Source: a virus
Strand: one strand, 5' to 3'
Length of the DNA stretch: 36,527 bases
IMG/VR virus record: IMGVR_UViG_3300025289_000070
Location: 1-36,527 of that record
Position 1 is the stretch's first letter. Every line of letters starts with the position of its first letter. Position numbers and translations under genes: made by a program. Below, in pieces: positions 29,638 through 36,527 of the stretch. The notes under the pieces were generated by a model, which had not been told where the DNA came from, ran no database searches, and worked only from the letters and a program-made list of their open reading frames with translations.

Positions 29638-30225
29638 ATGGCAAATAATGAATTAGATTTAGAGGTTGAGTCAGTTGAAGACATTGTTGAAATAAAAAAC
29701 GATGAAGGAATTGACACAACCGACTGGAAATCTTTGGCTTTAAAAAATCAAGGTATTGCGAAACGTTTTAAGACCAAACTTGAAAAAGTAAAGGAATTAA
29801 AACAGCAAGAACTTGAAAAAAAGCCAGAAATTCCAGAAAAAAAGGAAAAAGATAGTTTTGATTACGCAGAATTAGCTTATCTTGAAGGAGCAAGAGGTAT
29901 TACCGAAGAGGAAGACCAAAATTATATTCTTCAAGAAGTAAAAACTACGGGAAAAAACCTCAAAGAAGTTGTAAACTTTAATTATATTAAAGAGAAACTT
30001 CAAGAGAATAAGGAGGCAAGAATTACTAAAAATGCTCTTCCACAAGGAGGTAATCGGGGAACTTCTAATAAAGATTTAGATTATTGGGGAGCTCAAATTG
30101 CCAGCGGAAAAGCTAAACTTTCGGATATTCCGGATAAAAACCTTCGCAGAGAAGTGCTTAATAATCGGATTAAAACCGAACAAGATAAAAGTAAATTTGC
30201 TCCTGATTCCGTAGTAATAGGTTAA
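29638..30225 (+). CDS. Scaffolding protein
   Basis: A 195-residue acidic, helical protein rich in Glu, Lys and Gln with coiled-coil segments (KTKLEKVKELKQQELEKK, about residues 45-65) and an LQEVKTTGKNLKEVVNFNYIKEKL block, followed by a Gly/Asn-rich QGGNRGTSNKD linker and a charged C-terminal helix. Composition and its place directly before the capsid gene are typical of phage scaffolds, which bind capsid subunits via a C-terminal basic helix during prohead assembly. Confidence 0.65.
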   Translation: MANNELDLEVESVEDIVEIKNDEGIDTTDWKSLALKNQGIAKRFKTKLEKVKELKQQELEKKPEIPEKKEKDSFDYAELAYLEGARGITEEEDQNYILQEVKTTGKNLKEVVNFNYIKEKLQENKEARITKNALPQGGNRGTSNKDLDYWGAQIASGKAKLSDIPDKNLRREVLNNRIKTEQDKSKFAPDSVVIG

Positions 30226-30264
30226 TTCTAAGTCGGCGTAGTCATAAATTAAAATACTTTAATT

Positions 30265-31125
30265 ATGGGCTACGACAACACAAGAATATACGCAGAAGAA
30301 TGGGCTACACGGCTTCAAGAACAGCTTGACGAGCCGACAAAGTTTAAGGACATCTGTCGTGTTGAATATACGAATGTGAAAGTTTTTCACAATCCTTATT
30401 TGACCGACCCGACTGTTCAAACTTTATCCCGTGGGACTCCGTATACAATGCAACCCATCACGGAAACTGATGAGAGTATTACTATTGATTCTACTTATGT
30501 CGGCGCCAGCTTTATTGATAGGGCTGATTTGGCTCAATCAACGCTTCTTGGACAAATGGAACTTGCCACTCGGCAAGGCGTTCTTTTGAATAGGAAAATT
30601 GAAGCGGCGGTTTACGCAGACCACGCCAATTTAACGGATTTTGGCGCTGGCGATATTTCTGGTGGGTCAGTGGCAGATACTACTACAATAACTGTTTCTT
30701 TAACTAATATTGACGATATTGTCACTCACCTTATTCGTGTAATAAGTGTGGCAAGCGGCGATGAATTATTTGAAAGAAACGGAGCTTTTATCGTGTGGAG
30801 GCCTGCTGATTTCCAAATCCTAACTACATATATGACGCAGAATGGATTTTCAACAGCAGACACCGCATTGAAAGGAGGTGTGAAAGGCGGAGTGGAATAT
30901 ATGGGTATTACTCATTATAAATCCAATCAATTAGCTGCTAATCACGTTATTGCCGGAGTAAAGAAACTTTATCATCTTGGTATTCTTTCAAGCACTTACG
31001 GCCAAATTGTGATTACTCAAGACCCAGCTTTAACTTCAGGTATCGGCGTGGTAAGCCGCGTTGATTATAAGGGTAAAGCTTGGACTCGCGTAAAGCCAAT
31101 ATTATTTGACATAAATGTTAGTTGA
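30265..31125 (+). CDS. Major capsid protein
   Basis: A 286-residue protein following the scaffold gene. It has an N-terminal helical arm (YAEEWATRLQEQLDEPTKF), a central beta-rich region (PYTMQPITETDESITIDSTYVG), a long spine-like helix (LLGQMELATRQGVLLNRKIEAAVYAD), and an A-domain-like VWRPADFQILTTYM and RVDYKGKAWTRVKPILFD ending. These are features of HK97-fold or P22-like phage coat proteins. Codon usage is richer in G+C than flanking HNH genes. It builds the icosahedral shell. Confidence 0.75.
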   Translation: MGYDNTRIYAEEWATRLQEQLDEPTKFKDICRVEYTNVKVFHNPYLTDPTVQTLSRGTPYTMQPITETDESITIDSTYVGASFIDRADLAQSTLLGQMELATRQGVLLNRKIEAAVYADHANLTDFGAGDISGGSVADTTTITVSLTNIDDIVTHLIRVISVASGDELFERNGAFIVWRPADFQILTTYMTQNGFSTADTALKGGVKGGVEYMGITHYKSNQLAANHVIAGVKKLYHLGILSSTYGQIVITQDPALTSGIGVVSRVDYKGKAWTRVKPILFDINVS

Positions 31126-31138
31126 TTAGGAAAACAGG

Positions 31139-31212
31139 TTGACTTGTTAAAATAATCAGACTATAATTCTTATAAATTAGGATGTGGAAAATAAATTAAA
31201 ATTCCACATCCT
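31139..31212 (+). promoter_or_regulatory. Consensus promoter plus 5'-end hairpin for HNH gene
   Basis: TTGACT (31139-31144), 17-base spacer, TATAAT (31162-31167). The predicted RNA starts near 31174 and immediately forms a perfect 13-bp hairpin (31177-31189 with 31202-31214), 12-base loop, ending 11 bases before ATG 31226. The hairpin could protect the mRNA 5' end or limit translation of the endonuclease. Confidence 0.65.
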
Positions 31213-31225
31213 AAAATATAAGAGT

Positions 31226-31909
31226 ATGGCTTATAAAAATATAGAGGACGCGAGAAAATACCAACACGATTATTATTTAAAGTTTCCGCATCCATTAATT
31301 AAAAAAACGAAAGAAGAAAAATTAGCGATAAAAAGAAAATGGTATCACGATAATTTAGATAAAAATAAAGCGATTGCTAAAAAATCTCGTGAGAAGCATA
31401 AAGAACAAAGAAAATTAGATATAAAAATCTGGCGGGAAAAGAATAAAGAATGGGTAAGAAATTACAACAAGAAATATCAGAAAGAATATTATTTAAATAA
31501 CAAAGAAGAAATTGACGAAAAAAATAAACTTTATGCCAAAACTCATCGAAGAGAAATGGTGAGAAATGTTCAGAGATATGTTAAAAGAAATAAAGAGAAA
31601 GTAATCAAGTATAGAAAACAATACGAAAAAACATTAAATGGAAAATATCGTCAATTACAACATAGAGCAAGGATAAAAGGACAAGAAACAGATATAACAA
31701 TAAATCAATTCCGAGAAATTATATTATCACCTTGTTATTATTGTGGAGAAAAAGAAAAACCAAGAGGGATAGATAGGGTAGATAATAATCAAAATTATTT
31801 ATTAAAAAATTCAGTAGCTTGTTGTAAAATTTGTAATTTTATGAAAAAAGCGTTATCTAAACAACAATTTTTAGAACATATAGAAAAAATTTATAAAAAT
31901 ATAATTTAA
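31226..31909 (+). CDS. HNH homing endonuclease (GIDRVDN type)
   Basis: A 227-residue very basic protein starting at ATG 31226 rather than the GTG at 31184, which lies in the hairpin. The first 150 residues are Lys/Arg/Asn/Tyr-rich helical repeats likely to bind DNA. The nuclease has SPCYYCGEKEKPRGIDRVDN, then NSVACCKICNFMKKALS, the CxxC...IDRxDN...CCxxCNxxK family. It is inserted between capsid and portal genes and overlaps the portal ATG in TAATG. It is a third HNH lineage distinct from the NUMOD3 copies. Confidence 0.8.
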   Translation: MAYKNIEDARKYQHDYYLKFPHPLIKKTKEEKLAIKRKWYHDNLDKNKAIAKKSREKHKEQRKLDIKIWREKNKEWVRNYNKKYQKEYYLNNKEEIDEKNKLYAKTHRREMVRNVQRYVKRNKEKVIKYRKQYEKTLNGKYRQLQHRARIKGQETDITINQFREIILSPCYYCGEKEKPRGIDRVDNNQNYLLKNSVACCKICNFMKKALSKQQFLEHIEKIYKNII

Positions 31910-33669
31910 TGAATAATATTTACGAATTTATAACAACTGAAACCGCTAATTTTAGATTGCCAATTCCAGTGGTGGAAAATTGGGATTGGAATATGTATGA
32001 CCATATTAAAAAGAGCGTTATTTATAAATACGGACAACTTTTAACCGGCAAAACGGACAATAAAGCCACAAAAAATATAATTCTTCCCATTCTTCGGCTT
32101 CGTTATAGGACGGAGGGATTTGATGTAAAAAATATTACATTATTCGTGGATTCGGCTAAAAATTATTGGAAATCATTTTTAATCAAGAAATTTCACGAGC
32201 GTTTTGCGGCAAAATATAAGATTGATACTTTTATTGATGAAGGTTCGGAAACTGATATTGATTTTGGGGGAGTATTAGTCAAAGATACCGGCGATATTTG
32301 TCCCGAAGTCGTGTCTTGGCAATCAATCGCTTTTTGCGACCAGACAGATATTCTTTCCGGGCCGATAGCCATAAGGCATCAGTATTCTCCCGACCAGCTT
32401 AAAGAAATGGAAAAAAAAGGTTGGAAAGAAATTGACAGGGTTATTGCGTTGGCAAAAGAATATAAAACTGATAATCAAAAATCGGGTAAAGAATCTAAAA
32501 CTCCGGGCAAATATATTGAAGTTTATGAAGTTCACGGAATGTTTCCGAAATCTTGGTTAAGCGATGACGATTCTTTATTAGAAGATGAAGAATATACTCA
32601 CCAACTTCATATCTGCACTTTTTATACAGGGGAAGACAAGAAAAAACACGGCATTACTTTATTTAAGGGCAGTGAAAAAAAACTGCCATTTAAGATTAGA
32701 TTTGATAAAATTTATAACAGAGCTTTGGGATTTGGAGGTGTTGAAGAACTTATTGAACCTCAAGTATGGGCGAATTACGGGTTAATGAGAATTAAGGATA
32801 TGCTTGATGCCGCTTCAAAGATTATTTTTCAGACAAAGGACCCTGCGTTTGCCAATCGCAATAAGCTTCAGAATATGGATAATCTTGAAATTACGGTTGT
32901 GGAAGACGGAAAAGAAGTCAGACAAATAGATACTTCTCCTAAAACAATGGCGCTTTTTGATAATTTTATTCAAATTATGGAAAATCACGCCAGACAAACG
33001 GGAATGGCCACGGAAAGTTTAATGGGCGAAACTCCCACCGCTGGCACTCCATTCAAGCTCCAAGAACTTATAACTAATACTTCTATGAGTTATCACGAAT
33101 ATCGTATGGGCAAGTATGCGATATTTATTGAAGAAATATATCGAAATTGGATTATTCCTAAAATAGTCAAAGAAATCAATCAAGGAAGCGAATTTCTTTC
33201 GGATTTGGATTTGGACGAATTAAAATATGTCGCTGATAGTTTGGTTGTTAATGAATCCAATAAAATGATTAAAGAAAAAATATTAAGCGGACAATTAGTT
33301 TCTTTTGAAGAAATTGAAGCTCATAAACAAATGGTAAGAGATGATTTTATGAAAGGCGGGAATAAAAGATTTATTAAAATTATAAAAGATGAATTTAAGG
33401 ATATGCCTGTCAATATCGGTATTTCCATTGCCGGCAAACAAAAGGATATGATTAAATTTACCGATAAACTTGTTAATATCTTTCGTTTCATTATTTCTAA
33501 TCCGCAAGGTTTTTCCGAAGCAATGAAAATGCCCGGAGTAGCCAAAACATTTAATGCCATTCTTGAAGCAAGCGGATTAAGCCCCGCTGATTTTTACCAG
33601 CCAGCCATACAGCAAACTATACAACCACAAACAATTAAACAACCAGAAATGGCTAATCAAATAATATAA
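31909..33669 (+). CDS. Portal protein
   Basis: A 586-residue protein with the layout of large podovirus-type portals: an N-terminal helical wing (KKSVIYKYGQLLTG), DFGGVLVKDTGDICPEVVSWQSIAFCDQTD beta-rich clip region in two parts, a YIEVYEVHGMFP strand, the central LGFGGVEELIEPQVWANYGLMRIKD wing/stem, and a QTGMATESLMGE then HEYRMGKYAIFIEEIYRNWIIPKI long helical segment. It forms the dodecameric DNA channel and joins TerL during packaging. It lies after the capsid gene rather than before, with an HNH gene between them. Confidence 0.75.
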   Translation: MNNIYEFITTETANFRLPIPVVENWDWNMYDHIKKSVIYKYGQLLTGKTDNKATKNIILPILRLRYRTEGFDVKNITLFVDSAKNYWKSFLIKKFHERFAAKYKIDTFIDEGSETDIDFGGVLVKDTGDICPEVVSWQSIAFCDQTDILSGPIAIRHQYSPDQLKEMEKKGWKEIDRVIALAKEYKTDNQKSGKESKTPGKYIEVYEVHGMFPKSWLSDDDSLLEDEEYTHQLHICTFYTGEDKKKHGITLFKGSEKKLPFKIRFDKIYNRALGFGGVEELIEPQVWANYGLMRIKDMLDAASKIIFQTKDPAFANRNKLQNMDNLEITVVEDGKEVRQIDTSPKTMALFDNFIQIMENHARQTGMATESLMGETPTAGTPFKLQELITNTSMSYHEYRMGKYAIFIEEIYRNWIIPKIVKEINQGSEFLSDLDLDELKYVADSLVVNESNKMIKEKILSGQLVSFEEIEAHKQMVRDDFMKGGNKRFIKIIKDEFKDMPVNIGISIAGKQKDMIKFTDKLVNIFRFIISNPQGFSEAMKMPGVAKTFNAILEASGLSPADFYQPAIQQTIQPQTIKQPEMANQII

Positions 33670-33670
33670 A

Positions 33671-34227
33671 ATGGCTACAATAATTGAAACCCAAATTAAA
33701 GTTCACGGGAATAAGGGTATAGATTTTGAGAAAAAATGTTCTATTTGTCAAAGAATTTTCTTTGTTACTTTTTCACATTAGATAGTAAATATTGTTCGCA
33801 AAAATGTTATGGAGAAAGCAAAAAAGGTTCTATCTCTTGGAATAAAAATAGACCCTGGACAAAAGATGAAAAAAATAAACTTAGCGAAGCTCATATTGGT
33901 ATTAAAATGCCACCACGAACTATTGAACATAGAAAAAATATGGCTTTATCGAGAAAAGGAAAAAAGAGCCACTTATGGAAAGGGGGAGTTTCTAATGAAA
34001 ATAAAAAAATAAGAGCGGGCATTGAATTTCGTCTTTGGCGTGAAGCAGTATTCGTCAGAGATAATTGGACTTGTCAAGAATGTGGAATTCGGGGCTATGA
34101 ATTACATCCTCACCACATTAAACCATTTGCCAACTTTCCCGAACTTCGCTTCGCAATAGATAATGGATTGACATTGTGTGCGAAATGCCACAAAAAAACT
34201 AATAATTATGGAAATCTTAATAAATAA
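33671..34227 (+). pseudogene. NUMOD3-HNH homing endonuclease, broken by 1-base deletion
   Basis: ATG 33671 opens 36 codons with CSIC at residues 23-26 and stops at TAG 33779. The second half of the same zinc ribbon (KYCSQKCYG) and the rest continue in the -1 frame, open from 33730. Restoring one T in the T5 run near 33770 rejoins the ribbon (CxxC...CxxxC). Downstream are WNKN and TIEHRKNMALSRKG NUMOD3 repeats and an intact nuclease with TCQECG, PHHI and LCAKCHKKTN. No canonical slippery heptamer is seen. An internal ATG (33736) could still give a nuclease lacking half of the Zn ribbon. Confidence 0.65.
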
Positions 34228-34230
34228 AAT

Positions 34231-34932
34231 ATGATAATCACAGATATTATTGCAGAATTAAATACACTTTGTGATAGTAACGACACATCTTATCCTTCGG
34301 CGGATAAATTAAGGCGTATAAATTTTGCCTATGAATATATTATTATGCTTATACAGGGTTGCGATGGGCTGTGGCAATTCGATGACCAAAATTATACCGA
34401 TTTTCCCATTGGCACGACTACGCTTGTAAATTCGCAGAATGATTACGCTTTTGATTCGGCGATGCTGGAAATAGAAAGGGCGGAAGTGAAAGACATAAGC
34501 GGTATTTGGCAAATACTTTATCCAATAGATAAATCGCAGATAAATGAAGCAATAGATGAATTTTATAAAACAGACGGGCTTCCTCTGTATTATGACAAGC
34601 AAGGAGCGTCAATTATTCTTTATCCCGCTCCTGATAACGGAGTTTCCGTAACTTTGGCTTCGGGATTAAAGATTTATTTCAAAAGAACAGCGAGCATATT
34701 TACAGCGGCCGAAGTGACGACAGGCACAAAAGTTCCGGGTTTTGCTTCGCCTTATCATATGATTTTGGCTTATATGGCGGCTATTCCCTATTGTCAGAGT
34801 TATAAAAAAGATAGAGTTCCGATGTTAATGGCGGAAGTGGAAAGATTGAAAAAATTGATAATACAACATTATGGGCGAAGAGAACAAGACCGACGGAAAT
34901 TAATAACGACAGCGGGTATAAATCACAGATAA
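34231..34932 (+). CDS. Head-to-tail adaptor-like protein
   Basis: A 233-residue protein with an N-terminal helical region (DIIAELNTLC, ADKLRRINFAYEYIIMLI), an inserted beta domain (LWQFDDQNYTDFPIGTTTLV, LPLYYDKQGASIILYPAPD), and a C-terminal helix (ERLKKLIIQHYGRRE). Proteins of this plan after the portal gene act as P22 gp4-like adaptors closing the portal. Placement three bases after the broken HNH and before other structural genes agrees. Specific function is inferred. Confidence 0.6.
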   Translation: MIITDIIAELNTLCDSNDTSYPSADKLRRINFAYEYIIMLIQGCDGLWQFDDQNYTDFPIGTTTLVNSQNDYAFDSAMLEIERAEVKDISGIWQILYPIDKSQINEAIDEFYKTDGLPLYYDKQGASIILYPAPDNGVSVTLASGLKIYFKRTASIFTAAEVTTGTKVPGFASPYHMILAYMAAIPYCQSYKKDRVPMLMAEVERLKKLIIQHYGRREQDRRKLITTAGINHR

Positions 34933-34933
34933 T

Positions 34934-35158
34934 ATGGCTACATTCACAAATCAATCAAAAAATACGGCAAGTTGGTCTAATGCTTCAAAAAATACGGCGG
35001 TATTTAAGAAAATACTTAAACACGGTAATGAGAGTTTATTAAGCGATTTGGCGAATTTTACTTTTGAAGATGTGGTTTTTACTTCAGGTGAGAAATTAAA
35101 GGATATAACCTTTGCCGATTTAACGCAACAAGTATGGACAAATATAACAAAAAATTAA
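34934..35158 (+). CDS. Small structural-type protein (74 aa)
   Basis: A 74-residue protein beginning MATFTNQSKNTASWSN then ASKNTAVFKK, an approximate internal repeat, then an acidic-aromatic end. It begins one base after the adaptor stop. Small proteins with NQSKNTA-like starts are frequent between adaptor and tail genes of environmental phages, to my memory; function unknown. Confidence 0.55.
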   Translation: MATFTNQSKNTASWSNASKNTAVFKKILKHGNESLLSDLANFTFEDVVFTSGEKLKDITFADLTQQVWTNITKN

Positions 35159-35161
35159 ATT

Positions 35162-35728
35162 ATGAAGAAAGGAAGCAAAATGACAATTAAATCAAGAGAG
35201 AAAATGAAAAATGCTAAAAAACGTTTTTTTACTAATGGGGGGATTATTTGGAATAAAGGTAAAAAAATGTCAGAAGAAACAAGAAAAAAAGTTAGTTTAT
35301 CTTTAATTGGGAAGATTGGAAGAAATACTGGGAATAAACATACAGAAGAATCTAAAGAAAAAATACGACAAGCAAATTTAGGTAAAAGATATTCTCCTAA
35401 AACTGAATTTAAAAAAGGTAAATTATCGTTCAAATGGAAAGGGGGAATAAGTAAGATGTTAGGATATAATTCTTTTAGGTCAAGGCATCGTAAAATACAG
35501 AAAATAACAAATGGTGGTTCACATTTTTTTACTGATTGGCAAACCCTAAAAGCACAATACAACTGGACTTGTCCTTGTTGTAAAAAACAAGAACCCGAAA
35601 TTAAATTAACCGAAGACCACATTATTCCACTTTCAAAAGGCGGTTCAGACAATATAGAGAATATCCAACCTCTTTGTATATTTTGTAATCAAAAAAAATA
35701 TACCCAAATTATTAAATATGAAAAATAA
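35162..35728 (+). CDS. NUMOD3-HNH homing endonuclease
   Basis: A 188-residue protein. NUMOD3-like repeats occupy residues about 20-95 (KKMSEETRKKVSLSLIG, KHTEESKEKIRQANLGK). The nuclease domain is of the EDHIIPLSKGGSDNIENIQPLC type: WTCPCCKKQ, TEDHIIPLSKGG and LCIFCNQKK. It thus combines NUMOD3 repeats with a DHI..GG-type HNH different from the other copies. It starts three bases after the 74-residue gene and overlaps the next ATG by 11 bases, again at a gene joint. Confidence 0.85.
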   Translation: MKKGSKMTIKSREKMKNAKKRFFTNGGIIWNKGKKMSEETRKKVSLSLIGKIGRNTGNKHTEESKEKIRQANLGKRYSPKTEFKKGKLSFKWKGGISKMLGYNSFRSRHRKIQKITNGGSHFFTDWQTLKAQYNWTCPCCKKQEPEIKLTEDHIIPLSKGGSDNIENIQPLCIFCNQKKYTQIIKYEK

Positions 35729-36527
35729 TAAAGGATTTATAAATATAATAACAATAATAGGAGTAGTAATTTTAACGATAGTATCATCTATTGGATATTT
35801 TTCTTATAAAGAAAATAATTTAGGGGCTACTATATCGCAAACACAACTTACCGATACTATAAATATTTTCCGCACAAATGTAAATTCATCTTTAACAAAC
35901 ATAAATGATGCTTTAAGCAACGCCACAAGTGGCAATCCCGGACACTACCACACTTTATCCAATGACGCTTCGGCGACAGGAACCTTGCCAATAAATAAAG
36001 GTGGGACTAATAATTCATCTTCTTTTAATAAGGGATTAGTAATGGCAAGCGGAACTGATGCTTTTAGTTCTTTACAAACCAATGGAGTAGGTTCAATTCC
36101 AATCGCTTCTGGAACAGCTTGGGTGGCGAATACTTTAACTGCCGGAAACAATATAACGATAACAAATGCGGTTGGTTCAATAAGTATTGCCGCTTCAAGT
36201 TTATTTGGAGGAACTGGAGCTGATGGAGCTTTTGTAGCAACAACCACAGTATTTGATTTAACATCAAGTTCAACCAAAGTCTTTAATTTTTCATCTATTT
36301 CAATAACAGGAACAAGCACTGTTTCATTTTCAAATCCTTACGCAAGTGGAACAATTATTATATTAAAATCAAAAGGAGATGTAACAATTACTTGCACATC
36401 TGCTCCTTGTATTTATGCCACTTCAACTGGAGCAACTGGCGGTGCGGGTGGTGCCGCACAAACTACTGGCAGTGTTGGCATTAACGGAATAGCAAATATT
36501 ATTGAAACTACTGGCGGTAATGGCGGG
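35718..36527 (+). CDS. Tail fibre protein with pilin-like N-terminus, 3' truncated
   Basis: The gene runs off the right edge after 270 codons. Residues about 5-28 (GFINIITIIGVVILTIVSS) resemble a type IV pilin or signal-anchor start, but the Glu5 of true pilins is missing. The body has HYHTLSNDASATGTLPINKGGT, a frequent fibre repeat, Thr/Ser strands, and an end rich in GGAGG/GGNGG, the same low-complexity style as the window's first gene. It is probably the N-terminal half of one receptor-binding fibre. A TM-like N-terminus again distinguishes fibre genes of this phage. Confidence 0.65.
   Translation, partial: MKNNKGFINIITIIGVVILTIVSSIGYFSYKENNLGATISQTQLTDTINIFRTNVNSSLTNINDALSNATSGNPGHYHTLSNDASATGTLPINKGGTNNSSSFNKGLVMASGTDAFSSLQTNGVGSIPIASGTAWVANTLTAGNNITITNAVGSISIAASSLFGGTGADGAFVATTTVFDLTSSSTKVFNFSSISITGTSTVSFSNPYASGTIIILKSKGDVTITCTSAPCIYATSTGATGGAGGAAQTTGSVGINGIANIIETTGGNGG

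Noticed and set aside
33749-33781. Programmed -1 frameshift in the HNH gene after portal
   Set aside because: No X-XXY-YYZ heptamer is in the required phase and no downstream structure was seen; an indel in the T run is simpler.
35155-35652. A 165-codon minus-strand frame
   Set aside because: Antisense to a convincing NUMOD3-HNH gene whose Lys-rich codons open the reverse frame.
35945-36319. A 124-codon minus-strand frame in the fibre gene
   Set aside because: Low-complexity antisense of Thr/Ser-rich fibre repeats with no start context.
1-36527. tRNA genes, integrase or attachment sites
   Set aside because: No cloverleaf with a TTCRA arm, tyrosine or serine recombinase motif, or flanking direct repeat was found on reading.

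Overview
The window is an AT-rich contig (roughly one third G+C) that reads as most of one tailed-phage genome. Nearly every gene lies on the + strand. There are no ribosomal, tRNA, integrase or recognisable host genes, and DNA polymerase, primase and helicase genes are also absent. The packaging and virion genes (terminase small and large subunits, scaffold, capsid, portal, adaptor-like protein, nozzle-like protein, ejection-type proteins, several fibre proteins) suggest a short-tailed (podovirus-like) member of Caudoviricetes. The host cannot be read directly. Sec-type leaders on fibre-like proteins, Thr/Ser-rich fibres with repeated STT/SST motifs, and a lysozyme-like protein ending in a WSCA block resemble what is seen in Patescibacteria (CPR) and their phages. 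I offer that as inference only.

Layout: 3-5651 fibre C-terminus, nozzle-like protein and two large ejection-type proteins. 5648-5804 a small leftward membrane gene with divergent promoters. 5804-10320 fibre genes (collagen-like, Thr/Ser-rich, lectin-like). 10317-12160 lysis cassette. 12151-14836 a cluster of HNH homing endonucleases around a holin-like gene, with an interrupted-gene remnant. 14867-17990 lysozyme-like gene and small regulatory or accessory genes, including a cassette with strong Shine-Dalgarno sites, an HTH gene and two structured leader RNAs. 18000-21180 decayed coding sequence, HNH genes, a DNA methyltransferase, an HTH gene and a DnaA-box pair. 21210-23766 a nucleic-acid module (RecB/Cas4-like nuclease behind a pseudoknot-capable leader, a SSB-like candidate, a NinG-like HNH). 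23792-28432 packaging genes (TerS, TerL). 28457-36527 head, connector and fibre genes. The last gene runs off the right edge in a Gly-rich fibre, and the window begins inside the C-terminal half of a Gly-rich fibre, so the genome may be circular or permuted and broken within this low-complexity gene.

Three themes stand out. First, about eleven HNH genes, most with NUMOD3-type DNA-binding repeats, sit at the joints between conserved phage genes and are often start/stop-coupled to them; some are broken or reduced to remnants. Second, most genes lack a Shine-Dalgarno site, and at least seven have a -35/N17/-10 promoter whose -10 box ends exactly six bases before ATG, predicting leaderless mRNAs. 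Third, several intergenic stretches fold into mutually exclusive or pseudoknotted hairpins (17384-17443, 17599-17696, 21213-21268, 28849-28947), which look like RNA control elements that I cannot assign to a known class.
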